DNA from: Dysidea avara
Lineage: Eukaryota; Porifera; Demospongiae; Dictyoceratida; Dysideidae
DNA: 64,000 bases
Direction of reading: 5' to 3'
NCBI RefSeq assembly: GCF_963678975.1
Contig: NC_089276.1
Span: forward strand, 23,791,059 to 23,855,058
The stretch's first letter is position 1, and each line of letters opens with the position of its first letter. The position numbers were made by a program, and so were the translations under genes. The notes below the pieces were generated by a model that was not told the origin of the DNA, ran no database searches, and worked only from the letters and a program-made list of their open reading frames with translations. Shown piece by piece: positions 21,463-33,889 of the stretch.

Positions 21463-21906
21463 TTGATTAAGAAAATGGCGCCACTAGAATTTGTGTCATT
21501 GGAAGAAATTCAAAAGCGATCGATTTTTCCTGGCGAATCAGTTGGTATGTATGAGCTGAAAAGACTGCTACAGCAAGCAATGCCAGAATTAACAGCCGAT
21601 GTGAGGAAACAAATGCTGATTCACCAATTCTTAGCAGGATTACCCATTTCACTGAGTCGTTGACAACTTAGAGCGAGTGGTAACATGGCAGACCTTGATG
21701 AACTTGTTCAACATGCCAAGATCTTGATGATAGTGGATAGTGGTGAGAGGCAAACTGCGGCGGTTCACTCAGGCACTTCTGAAGTATCAGAACTGAAATC
21801 CCAAATTCAAGAATTGACAGCACAAGTGGTAGCACTGAAATTAGCTTGGAAGAGTGACAGGAACCCACTGCAGTGCTACTACTGCAAGCAGCCTGGCCAT
21901 GTGTAG
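21463..21906 (+). pseudogene. gag remnant of decayed gypsy
   Basis: Reads FVSLEEIQKRSIFPGESVGM, a capsid-like helical stretch (LLQQAMPELTADVRKQMLIH), a stop at 21661, then a coiled-coil-like segment (SELKSQIQELTAQVVALKLA) and the first zinc knuckle CYYCKQPGHV before another stop at 21904. A second knuckle is only visible in another frame downstream. Confidence 0.75.
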
Positions 21907-22111
21907 TGATATTATCCAAACTGAGTCAGGGAACGTAGGTGTTATATCTGTGGCAGGCCAGGCCATATTGCCACCAACTGCTAGCAGTCAGGAAACAAGA
22001 AGGGGATGTCCCTGGGGGACAATTGACGTCCCTAATATGTAAGAGCCCCACACGTACTGTAATAGTAGCAACCACTAATATACAAACAGCTGTAATTATG
22101 GACACTCTACC

Positions 22112-23579
22112 TTGGAGGTAATGCTTGATTCCGGTTCTTCCATATCCTTGTTAGCACAATCTGGTGTCGCACAAATGACTAACATCATAGAGAAACCAGT
22201 TCCAAGGATCCTGTTGAGAACAGAATCAGGTGTACCACTTCCTACTGTTAAGTGCATCACAGCATCTGTGCTGATCCAGAACATGGAGACACCTGTATAG
22301 CACAATTTTGTGGTTAGTGATCTTATTTCTCATGCTCTTTTAGGACTTGATTTCTTACAGCATCACAACCTTGTTCTGGATTTTTCTGAAGAAACAGTTC
22401 AAGTGTACCCCAAGAAAATACAACTACCAGTGGAACATCATTCAGCAGTTAAAGCAAATGATGAATGATGCCCAGAGCAGCAAACCGCATGTTGGTATGA
22501 TAGCAGCTCTATATACTGACTCCAGTGTAATGCCAGAAGAGTGTGTTATTCCTGATTTTGGTGCTGCTAATACTTATGAACTACCTGAGAATTGCGGTGC
22601 TGATTTTAAACAACTGGTGGAAGAACACAAAACCTTACTTGGCATCATACCAGGAAAGACCACACTTGGCTGTCACTACATTCTAACAAAATGTCTGCCC
22701 ATTCGTGTACCTCTGTGACACATTCCAGGCCACATAAAAGAGAGTAGTAGCCCGTGGTTTTTTGTACCCAAGAAATCCGGAGAACTAAGAATATGTGTGG
22801 TCCCTTAACAACTTATTTCTTGCCTCTCCCTGATGAGGTACAAACTAATACTGCTGTGTTTTCCACTTTAGACTTCCACAGTGGATATTGGCAACTCCAA
22901 GTGGTGGAAGCTAATCATCCTAAGAATGTTTTCTGCCCTGGACCAGGAGTGGGCCTCTATCAGTTTTGCCACATTCCATTCGGGTTCTCAGGAGCACCAG
23001 TATCTTTCCAGAGACTAATGGACTCTGTTTTGCATGGCCTGCCATTTGCATCAACATACCTGCATGACATATTGGTCCAACACCAACTGATGTCACCACC
23101 CTTTGTCAATTCTTGGCCTTGCTTCTTATTATAGAAGATATATACACAAATTTACTGATGTTGCTGCCCCACTTCATGGTCTTACACAGAAAGGTGTGTC
23201 ATTCGAATGGGCTTCTGCTCATGACAATGCATTTTCATTCCAAACAGTCAAGTTAACACAATCACCTATCCTGCCTTATCCAGATTTTTCTCCTAGCGCT
23301 CCTCCTTTTGTGTTGCAGTCAAATGCCTCTGCTGTGGGATTAGGAACTGTGTTGGAACAAGGAGGCCATGTGATTGCCTATGCCAGCTGGACATTGACCA
23401 AAAGTGAGTCAAATTATAGTGTTATACAAAGAGAGTGCTTAACTGCTGTAGTTGGTATGAAACAATTTTGTCACTATTTCTTAGGGTATTCTTTTACTCT
23501 GATGACAGACCATGTACCACTCCAGTGGCTGTCCATACAGAAAATGGAAGGTCTCCATCAGCATTGGGCCTTACTGTAG
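22112..23579 (+). pseudogene. protease, RT and RNase H remnants of decayed gypsy
   Basis: Protease LDSGSSISLLA at about 22127. RT pieces: PWFFVPKKSGELRICV (22750), FSTLDFHSGYWQLQV, YQFCHIPFGFSGAPVSFQRL, then TYLHDILVQ, where the first catalytic aspartate of the DD pair reads His. Most of the RT thumb is deleted, and the reading resumes in another frame with LGLASYYRRYIHKF and RNase H (LQSNASAVGLGTVLEQGGHV, RECLTAVVGMKQF, TDHVPLQWL). Non-functional. Confidence 0.85.
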
Positions 23580-23832
23580 CTGTGCAAGAATATACCTTTG
23601 ACATTAAAAAGGGACAGAAAACACCAATGCAGATTCATATTGTCACACAATCCAGTATCTGTACTACACTCAGTTGTAACATCCTCACAACCTGACATAC
23701 AAGTGGCTCAGTTAGAGAATCCAGTTGGAAAATACAAAAAATGGCTGTGAATATCCTGGGAATGTCTAGATCTGGGGCAATGTTGCTTGTGTGATATGCC
23801 ATTTCTGGCAGACAAATCTATTGTAAATATTA

Positions 23833-24702
23833 TCCATGCAAAAACAGCCAAGCTGTATAAAAGGGTACAGCCTTCAAAAAGCCTGGGTGAAAAAGTTGTG
23901 AAATCAAAGGTGGTAGATGTTAATGAAATGTGGCTGGATCTGCAAAAATCCTACATGCTAGTGTAAGCCTAATTTTACAGTAGACTACAATAAACACAAT
24001 GGGTGAAAGATTTACAAAACTGATTTAAAAAATTCCATAAATTTTTTGAGTGCTTATTTCAAATGAAGGAAGATGATAATGGCAAACCCCTTGGTAGCAC
24101 CATGATCCCCAAAGCAAAAGGACCTCAACAATCTTTGTTTTGTGTTAGTGCTCCCAAGGAGATTGAACATATGAGCATTAGATTGCCTCACATTTATTGT
24201 TATTGCTTTTTTCTCATGTTTTCACCTTCATTCTGGTCATAGGAAGGGCCTGAAAGACAGCAATGGATTCACCTGTTATTCGATGGTGTAAGTTACATCT
24301 CAGTATAGGACTGCATTTGTGAGTCATGACTGTTTGATTACGCGCTTGTAGTTTATTCTCCGTATTGTCACAGTACAAATTGCTTTTTCTTTTATTGCCA
24401 CTTTGTAGCACTGTAACTTCGAAAGTTCTTGGCTTTTAGAACTGAAATTTCAGTTGACCATTCACTAGGCTATCTAGATAAAGAAAATGTAATAAAATGG
24501 AATTCAAAAAATGTTCTAACATGGGGTTCTTGCAGATCCTGTCACAAATGGCTCCTATGATGTTAATACTAATAACATCATTGCAGTCATTTAATGGCCA
24601 CCACCTTTGATTTCACAAATTTTTTCACCCAGGCTATTTGAAGGCAACACCCTTTTTATACAGCTTGGCTGTTTTTGCATGGATTTCACTTCTTTTTATA
24701 TG
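23833..24702. mobile_element. foldback element family F, copy 1, interrupted
   Basis: The left arm (23833-23928) carries CAAAAACAGCCAAGCTGTAT and TCAAAAAGCCTGGGTGAAAA; the right arm (about 24595-24702) carries their complements. The centre is occupied by MITE X copy 2 (23929-24546), so one element is nested in another. Other members lie at 33247-33772, 58143-58462 and a half copy at 46310-46475. Confidence 0.75.
23929..24546 (+). mobile_element. MITE family X, copy 2
   Basis: Starts TGTGGCTGGATCTGCAAAAA and ends TTCTTGCAGATCCTGTCACA, an imperfect inverted pair. It aligns with copies at 20419 and 27423 and sits in the loop of foldback F copy 1. Confidence 0.75.
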
Positions 24703-25627
24703 TAATAGTTGCAACACAGGCATGAGGGCTTTGCCTGATATGTATGTTCAACAGCCTGAGGGCTGAGGGCACACATATTAGGCAAAAGCCCTGCCCCGTG
24801 TTACAGCTAATATGTAACACTTCCAATCTGTTTCAGGCTGATAGCCTGCACATGACTATCATTCACCCAAGCCATTACGAGTGCAACCACTAGATATATT
24901 ATATTTGCATGCCTAAAAATTTTGATTATGGGTCAGCAGCTAGTACGTTCTGATTACATTCGGTTATGATGATCATACAAATCCTAGAGACATCATGGAG
25001 AATTTTGGTTATGCAAGTTTAATGTTTTAATAAGTGTTATTGAATTGTTTATGGAATAATTATGGAGTTTTCTAAAGGCCTAGATAGGTAAGCTTGTTTG
25101 TAGAGTGGTTACTTCATGCAGAGTGGTAAATTCGTGATGGGGGAGTGGTCTGTATTTGGAAACATGCAGAAACGCTTGGTAAATAAGCTATAGTACTAGT
25201 TCTCACCTTAGCCCAACGTTTTTCAACTTGTAGGATAGTGAGGACAACAAAATGCTCTCTGTCTGAGTGGTTTTCATGGCAAGATCCAAGTCATGCATAC
25301 TAATCACGTGAGTATTAATCGATCTCCACAATCAATTTTGGTCTTAAAGTCTATATATTCACTGCCCGGTTGTAGCCCAGTGTATATTCAGATGTAGCCC
25401 GGGTAAAGTTGCCAACTGGGCTACATTGCGAATGTAGCTCGGGCAGCTCCTTTGATCTGAGATGTGAAAGTGATACATTATATATATATATATACCACAA
25501 AGCCATACATTAACTAGCTCTGAAATTTACTTTTACACAAATCATTATTCTTCTTATCTCCAGATACAATGACAATCATATATGTAAGACAAACTAGTGC
25601 TCTACCAATTTGTAAATGGCTCAGGGC
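24703..25627. other. intron sequence with inverted words
   Basis: No gene. At 24716-24830 a hairpin-forming pair (CAACACAGGCATGAGGGCTTTGCC and its diverged complement) is present, then a TA run near 25480-25493. One WTTGTAAATGGCTCAGGGCAC word at 25608-25629 recurs at 39000 (see the insertion at 25636). Confidence 0.4.
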
Positions 25628-26094
25628 ACAAAGTGTAGGCTTGAGTCTGTTATGCTCCAAAATTTGCCTATTATGCTTTTTGGCATTTCCCCAATTTTCT
25701 GCCTATCATGCTTGTCTTTATGCTTTTCAGAAATGCATTATACTTTTTTTTCTAATAAAGAGAGTTCTTCATATGATAGAAAATGAATGTAAAGTGTCAC
25801 TTCAACTTCAACATACAAAAATTAGCAATAGCATTTCACAGCAAGAGATCTGGGGGCAAATCTATAGTCCCTTAGAAGCTGCAGATATTTTATTGTCTAA
25901 TATCTTTGTAGTTTTGTATGCAAATAATTACTCATAAAATAATATTGATCGTAGATTTTCTGAGTTTTAGCAATTGGTATTCAAAGTACAGCAACTACTC
26001 AGGGAGAGAGAGAAAACGTCTTGTTTTATTAAGACAACATACATACATATGTACAGGGAAGGAAAAGGGGCCTAGACTCAGGAGTACACAGCTA

Positions 26095-26345
26095 ACTGAA
26101 ACACAGGTAGCTGGATCCCTGGCAAGACAAAAAAAACCGTACATTACAATATACATACAATAATTATTAACTAAAAATAGTTAGAAGTTCCGTAACATCC
26201 ACAGCCCTGATGCGCGAGCATTGAAAATTCTGTAGGAGCATGAGATAGCAAGTCGAGCAACTTGTTCGAAAATAGCTCTGACAGGACATTTTGAAGATAA
26301 CAAACTTTACATAAATTAGATATAGATGATGGTAAGAAGTGACCT
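26095..26345. repeat. dispersed repeat, LINE-tail-like, copy 2
   Basis: Aligns with 13355-13640 (see there). Located inside the 25636-27307 element, presumably a nested insertion or captured fragment. Confidence 0.45.
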
Positions 26346-26919
26346 AGACAGCTAACTTCAATAGTAACTAATGTACCAGATAAGCCAGTATGTTCAAGAT
26401 CCGAAAGTAAAGGACCATAGTGAACTTCCTACCTGGAGCTGGCATCCACAAAGTGTTGTTCTGTATTGGTAACTACTGACAGTTCCATTAAGATGATGTG
26501 ATCACTAGAAATCAAGACTATATCAGGTCTACTTGATGTTGATGATAAGCTTGGTGGAACAGTGCTCGGCGGGCTAGTGCTAGCTAAGTGGCCAGGGAGA
26601 TCAGCATATAATTTATAACAAGATGATAAGTTCTTCTTATAATATTATGCAACTTGCATTTGCACCACCATGCCGAGAACATATTAGCCTCCTGGGGTAA
26701 ACACTTAATAGTTCTCATCCTCTCTGTTGCATGCAATGACTGTTCTATTAGAGTGTTTGACTGTTCTGTTAGAGAATCTTGACCTTTTTGAAATATTTTC
26801 CTGGTTTGATATTAACCTCAGCCTCACTGCAAACCTTCACTATTTTCAATGTTCAGACATTTACTAGCTATACTGACTCATCACTAACCTTATTATCATC
26901 CTCGTTATCACCAAAGCTT

Positions 26920-26959
26920 GATTGGAAGACAATAGCTAGCTAGCTATTGTCTTCCAATC
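26920..26959. repeat. perfect 40-bp palindrome
   Basis: Two 20-base arms starting GATTGGAAGACAATAGCTAG with zero spacer; the second arm is the exact complement. It could extrude a cruciform or form an RNA hairpin. It is inside the 25636-27307 element. Confidence 0.95.
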
Positions 26960-27332
26960 GAGCTTTCAATAATCATAATCATCATAATATCACATTTTAT
27001 TCAAAATCAAATGATGAGACACATTAGATATAACTATAAACTGCTTTGCCATGCCTTTGTGCTAGTTGGCACATGACTGCACATGATGTGTCCTATAAAA
27101 CTCAAACCCACAATGAAAAGCACTGACTTGTTCCGTCGAATGTAAACTTATAGTAAGAAGATTGTAGTGCATTTTACTACTCGTTGTCAGGAATTGTTTC
27201 ACCATTCAAAACAGGTTAGCCCTTGACTTCATTATGCCAGCATTATGCTTTATGCTTTTCATCCCCTATTATGCCAAAAATTACACTGGCATAATCGACG
27301 CAAGCCAACAAAGTGCCTGCATGCTATTTATA

Positions 27333-28283
27333 ACAAGTAAAAGAAAAAAATTAGGAATTTTAAACTAGAGTTGGGATCAACTAGAATATACACCAATAAA
27401 AAGTACTGAAACAAGGAGTATATGTGACTGGATCTGTGAAAACCGGACATAATTGCACAAGCCTAAATTTACAGTATAAAGCATTGAATATATTGGGCGA
27501 AATACATACTTGCGTGTTATTGAAAAAAAATATGTAAAATTTTTGAACACCTCTTTCTTAGTGAAGGAAGGGACTAACAATAAAAACCTGAATATCATCT
27601 TATTTGCCTGCTCAAGAGGAGTTGGAAAATCTTTGTTTCGTTGCAGTAGACCCAAGGATACATACATTATGAGCATTTGTTTACATCACATCAAAGCAAT
27701 CAATTTTTCATCACAAATTTCACCTTTGTGTGCAGTGAAGAAGGGTGAGTAAAGGAACAGCTTACCCAGTAATTGATTCCCTGTTCATGGCGAACACGAT
27801 GGTGAAAATATTAGCTCTGTACTGGTAAGTTACAACCATTTTTGTAAGTGCCTGTAATTTATTTTTCCTATACTAGCTGTACAAATTGATTTTGTGATGT
27901 TGCTACTTTGTAGGACTGTAACTCCCAAAGTTATTGGCATATGAAACTGAAACTTTGCCAGTGGGTACACTTGGCTAAGTAGATTATAAATATTTAATAA
28001 ACAGGAATTCTAAAAATATGCGATTATGTCCGGTTTTCCCAGATCCGGTCATATATTGGCACAGCAAATTACTGTTACCACAAAAAGAAGATACTGTGCT
28101 GTGGAGTTTCCGTGATTGAAATGCACAGTAGGGATATACACTTCTTTTGTGTTACAGTAATTTGCTGTCATAATATACCAACTCAAGCTTGTTTCAGTAC
28201 TTTTATTGGTGCACTATGTATATTCTAGTTAATCCTTACTCTTAGACTAGTTTAAAATTACTAATTTTTTTATTTTACTTGTT
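27333..28283. mobile_element. MITE family T, copy 1, host to a nested MITE X
   Basis: Outer inverted ends begin ACAAGTAAAA and share TTAG.AATTTTAAACTAG and CACCAATAAAA.GTACTGAAACAAG in opposite orientations (27333-27418 and 28195-28283). MITE X copy 3 lies inside. The family also occurs at 59688-59977 and as one end near 33090-33190. Confidence 0.75.
27423..28052 (+). mobile_element. MITE family X, copy 3 (best-preserved ends)
   Basis: Inverted ends of about 30 bp: TGACTGGATCTG.GAAAACCGGACATAAT at left, its complement at right (ATTATGTCCGGTTTTCCCAGATCCGGTCA). About 630 bp and non-coding. Single ends of the same type occur at about 28778 and 63267-63295. Confidence 0.8.
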
Positions 28284-29551
28284 TCTGTTCTTTTTATAGA
28301 ATTGGTGATCAATCTATGTAACTAGTTTGTTTCATAAAGATGAATTGATATAGCTATGGGAAGTCAATCAAAGAAGACGCCATCAATTTTTTGGTTGAAC
28401 ATAAAATGTAATATTTTTGCATGTAAATCGGTGTACTGATATTCTACAACAATTGATTGATTTATACACCTTATGGTTTAAGACAGGGGCGGAGAACAGT
28501 ACTCAAAAGTGGAGGGGGTGGCTGTAAGTTACAAAGTGTTTCAAAATCATTAACTGTACCTTCATGCCAATAGCTACTAAGGGTGTAGGCCCACAGGAAA
28601 ACTTTGAGATTTGAATGCTTTTAGGTTGAATCTGAGAGCGTTTTCTGTGGTACATGTGTACTTGAATAGGATACTCCTACAATATTATGCCAATGACTAT
28701 CATTAAGATATACTGTACAACTAGATTGCTACATCAGTAAATGAAGGCATTTTAGATAGACTCATGCTCTTGAATATATGTGACTGGATTTAGCAAATGA
28801 GCGCAAGAGCCAAAAATGAGATAACACCAGCATGGTGTTGCTGTACTATCCAGCTAACAATTTCCATATCAACTTGCCTTCAACTTGTTTGGTCTGCTTT
28901 TGGTAGACTGTTCTCTGGCGGCCTGTATAACCATGTCAAACGTCTGTACAGGTCTGTGAACAACAGGGAAGTGCTTTGGGGGTTCATACACTCTGGACAG
29001 ACGAACAGGAGCTGAATATGTGATATATGTCTGTTATTGTGATATTTAGTCTATTCCCTGCCTCTGAAGGGTTGTTTTGTGGTCTGGTGCCTTCAATTAC
29101 CATCCTCGTTCCATTTTGTAGTCTATCTCTTTCCCAACCCACCATCCCTACACTCCGCCCCTTTTTGAGGACTGGTGATACAGCAACACTGGCAAAAAAC
29201 CTATCTTAAATGTCAGGAAACTCTACAAGGATTACTTTGGCCACCAGGTGCTCTTAAAGGCTGTGAATTACTCCATATTTGGTAAAAAATCCATATGTGT
29301 GGCTGCCAGGGCTGGTTAATAACAATGCTTTAAATTATTAAATACCTTTTTTTCTATGAATCAATAATGCACCCATAAGGGTGATTTCCGAAATCCAGTA
29401 ACATATGTGTTAATAGAGACAAATTGCATAGCAGGACCAACTTATGACCATTCCGCTGAATGTTCTATTAGAGTAGTTAGGTGACTGCTCTATTAGAGTA
29501 TCTTGATCTCGTGCACCCCCAGCACTGATTTATGCAGTATTCCATTCTTGC
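28284..29551. other. intron sequence; possible short hAT-like element
   Basis: AGGGGCGGAG at about 28491 and its complement CTCCGCCCCT at about 29153 could be ends of a ~670-bp element, but the matching length is short. It contains two CTCTATTAGAG-type motifs near 29464 and 29489. No gene. Confidence 0.3.
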
Positions 29552-30366
29552 ATATCAAGACACATAGTAGTGTGTTGTGCGGCCCAAGAAGCCGGTGCGC
29601 AACACCCGTGAGTATATTGATAGGAAGAACAAAAATGCAATTTTCGCACCTCCGTAACTCTGTGCTGCCTTGATGAAACAAAATGATTTTTTACTGTGGA
29701 CGCGCCTGCCAACTTCAGTACTCCACATACCAAATTTGAGCGGAATCACTTCCAGCGTTCCCGAGATATACGACTTCAAAAGTTGGCATAGTTTTTTTTT
29801 TCTTATTATTTTTATTTTTCTTCCTCTTTTTGCACTTACAAAAACTGCTATAAAACACGAACGCTATATCTGATTGCCTTGAAATTTGGCACACAGAAGG
29901 GGGATATAAAGGCGCATCGTGGTACCAACTTTGGCTGGATTACGATAAACAGGCAAAGAGTTATTAGCAATTATTCATGAAATAACACCTATATGTTGTC
30001 ACGCCTACAGGGTAAACTGCTTATGGGAAGAAGTTGAAAATCAGTGGGTGAATAAGTTAACTATTGAACCTCAAACCTTTTGTGATTTGAAAATAATTGA
30101 GCTAAAAATCAGGAAGATACAACAAAAAAACCAACAGTATGTAACAATTATGCAATCGAGATTAGCTAATAAAAAATGACTACTTTCCAGGCCTACCAGA
30201 AAAACCACTTGGGGTAATGCTTTGAAAATCACTGTACAGATGGAGTAATCATCTTAGAAAGGCTCTTAAATGGTGTAGAAGAATCAGACTTAAAGCCACG
30301 GAGTTATAACACGAAATCCAACTTGGTGTAGCAGGTGCGAGATCGAGATACTCTAATAGAGCAGTC
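29552..30366. repeat. left terminal inverted repeat of giant foldback
   Basis: Complementary to 37395-38204 over its whole length, though diverged. Shared blocks include the terminal ATATCAAGACACA, GTGCGGCCCAAGAAGCCGG, GAGTATATTGA.AGGAAGAA, TTGAAATTTGGCACACAGAA, and GTCACGCCTACAGGGTAAAC. Open frames here are not conserved as protein between arms. Confidence 0.85.
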
Positions 30367-31684
30367 ATCCTAATAGAACAATCACCCTGAAGAGAATTCA
30401 AGAGATCAGCTAGAGACAAGTACCTGTATAGAGATCAGCTACAAACAAATCACCCTGTAGAGAGTTCAGCTACACAAAATTCACCCTGTAGAGAGTTCAG
30501 CTACAACAAAATTCACCCTGTACAGAGATCAGCTAGAAGAAGTTACCTTATAGAGAGTTCAGCTACAAACAAATCACCCTGTAGAAAAATAAGTTAGAAG
30601 AAGTCACCTTGTAGAAGTTCGGTTACAAAGAAACCACTATGTAGGGAGTTCAGCTACAAACTAGTGACGCTGTAAAGACATCAGTTAGAAGAAGTTACCT
30701 TGTAGAAAGTTCGGCTACAAAGAAACCATCATGTAGAGAGTTCAACTATAAACAAGTGACCCTGTAGAGACATCAGCTTACCTTGTAGAGAGTTCAGCTG
30801 CAAACAGATCACCCTGTAGAGAGTTCAGCTACAAACTAATCACCTTGTAGAGAGATCAGCTGGAAGAAGTCACCTTGTAGAGAGTTCAGTTTCAAAGAAA
30901 CCATTCTGTAAAGAGCTCAGCTGCAAACAAATCACCTGTACAGAATTCAGCTACAACAAATCACCCTGTAGAGAGATCAGCTAGAAGAAGTCACCTTGTA
31001 GAGAGTTCAGTTACAAAGAAACAACCACGTAGAGAGTTCAGCTGCAAACAAAAATCACCTGTAGAGAGTTCAGCTACGAAAAGATCATCCTGTAGAGAGT
31101 TCAGCTACATGAAGTCACCTTGTAGAGAGTTCAGCTACAAAGAAACCATCATGTAGAGAGTTTAACTACAGACAAGTGACCCTGTAGAGACATCAGCTAA
31201 AAGAAGTCACCTTATAGAGAGTTCAGTTACAAAGAAACCACCATGTAGAGAGTTCAGCTGCAAACAAATCACCTGTAGAGAGTTCAGCTACGAAAAGATC
31301 ATCCTGTAGAGAGTTCAGCTACATGAAGTCACCTTGTAGAGAGTTCATCTACAAAGAAACCACCATGTAGATAGTTCAGCTGCAAACAAAGCACTCTGTA
31401 GAGAATTTAGCTACAAACACATCACCCTGTAGAAAGATCAGCTAGAAGAAATTACCTTGTAGAGACTTCAGCTACAAAGAAACCATTCTGTAAAGAGCTC
31501 AGCTGCAAACAAATCACCTGTACATAATTCAGCTACAAACAAATCACCCTGTAGAGAGATCAGCTAGAAGAAGTAACCTTGTAGATAGTTAAGCTACAAA
31601 CAAATCACCCTGTAGAGAGATCAGGTAGAAGAAGCCACCTTGTAGAAGGTTCAGTTACAAAGAAACTACCATGTAGAGAGTTCT
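30367..31684 (-). repeat. left tandem array, ~31-bp unit (about 42 units)
   Basis: Units of the form GTAGAGAGTTCAGCTACAAA plus a variable half (CAAATCACCCT, GAAACCATCAT, GAAGTCACCTT). It is the complement of the unit in the right array. Variants cycle in short runs, suggesting a higher-order pattern. Confidence 0.92.
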
Positions 31685-33200
<1,516 letters not shown>

Positions 33201-33246
33201 ATGATAAAATTAGAAATATTTAAAGTATTTAACATCTGCTTCATCC

Positions 33247-33772
33247 TTTCTTCTTCCTGTGGTAAAGAAAAAAATAGGTTTAAAAAGCCCCAAAGCTGAC
33301 CATAGGCCGGCTTTGGGGTATACAAATACAAAAAGAAGTGAAATCTAATCCAAAACAGCCAAACTGTAAAAAAAGAGTGCGGCCCTCAGAAAGGCTATGG
33401 TGAAAAAAGATGTGAAATCGAAGGTGGCAGCCAAAAAATGGCTGTGATGGTAGGTTAATGGTTACATTTTAATAACAACAATTCAGGTGAATTTGGTGCC
33501 AAGACCAAGCGGCACAAAATTCACCTGAATTGTCGTTATTAAAATGTAACCATTAACCTACCATCACAGCCATTTCTTGGCCGCCACCTTGGATTTCACA
33601 TCTTTTTTCACCATGGCCTTTTTGGGGGCCACACCTTTTTTTACAGCTTGGCTGTTTTTGATTAGATATCACTTCTTTTTGTATTTGTATACTGCAAAGC
33701 CGACCTATGGCTGGCTTTGGGGCTTTTTTAACCCATGTGTTTTTTTCTTTACCACAGGAAGAAGAAAAGAAC
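33247..33772. mobile_element. foldback element family F, copy 2, long palindrome
   Basis: Arms of about 240-250 bp (33247-33500 and 33525-33772) pair across a loop of about 20 nt (around GGTGCCAAGACCAAGCGGCAC). The inner part near AATTCACCTGAATT is almost perfectly paired, while outer parts diverge. It contains CAGCCAA.CTGTAAAAA and TTGGGGCTTTTT.AA words shared with copies at 23833 and 58143. It forms the core of the giant foldback. Confidence 0.88.
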
Positions 33773-33889
33773 TTAAAGAAGATTTTTAATGTTTCAATTG
33801 TTTTTGATTTTATTAGTAATTATATAAATTATATACATATATTAATTACATGCCCATTATTCCCCACAGGATATTTTTTTGCAGTTGAT

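Larger units (their letters stand above)
21255..23740 (+). mobile_element. decayed Ty3/gypsy element without LTRs
   Basis: Broken remains in the order gag (21463-21906, with CYYCKQPGHV zinc-knuckle remnant), protease (MLDSGSSISLL near 22115), RT and RNase H. No LTRs were recognised. Many stops and frameshifts separate the pieces, far more than in the 15672-19838 element, so it is an older and different lineage (the proteins differ). It is flanked in direct orientation by MITE X copies 1 and 2. Confidence 0.85.
25636..27307. mobile_element. hAT-like non-autonomous element with apparent empty site in window
   Basis: Flanked by an exact 8-bp duplication ACAAAGTG (25628-25635 and 27308-27315). 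The ends are imperfect inverted repeats (TAGGCTTGAGTCTGTTATGC versus TGGCTTGCGTCGATTATGC on the other strand). At 39003-39047 the joined flanks occur without the insert, with one ACAAAGTG copy (39016-39023), which marks the boundaries. Subterminal DNA is rich in TTATGC words. An 8-bp duplication and TAG-type ends suit hAT. It contains the repeat at 26095-26345 and a 40-bp palindrome; no transposase. Confidence 0.85.
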
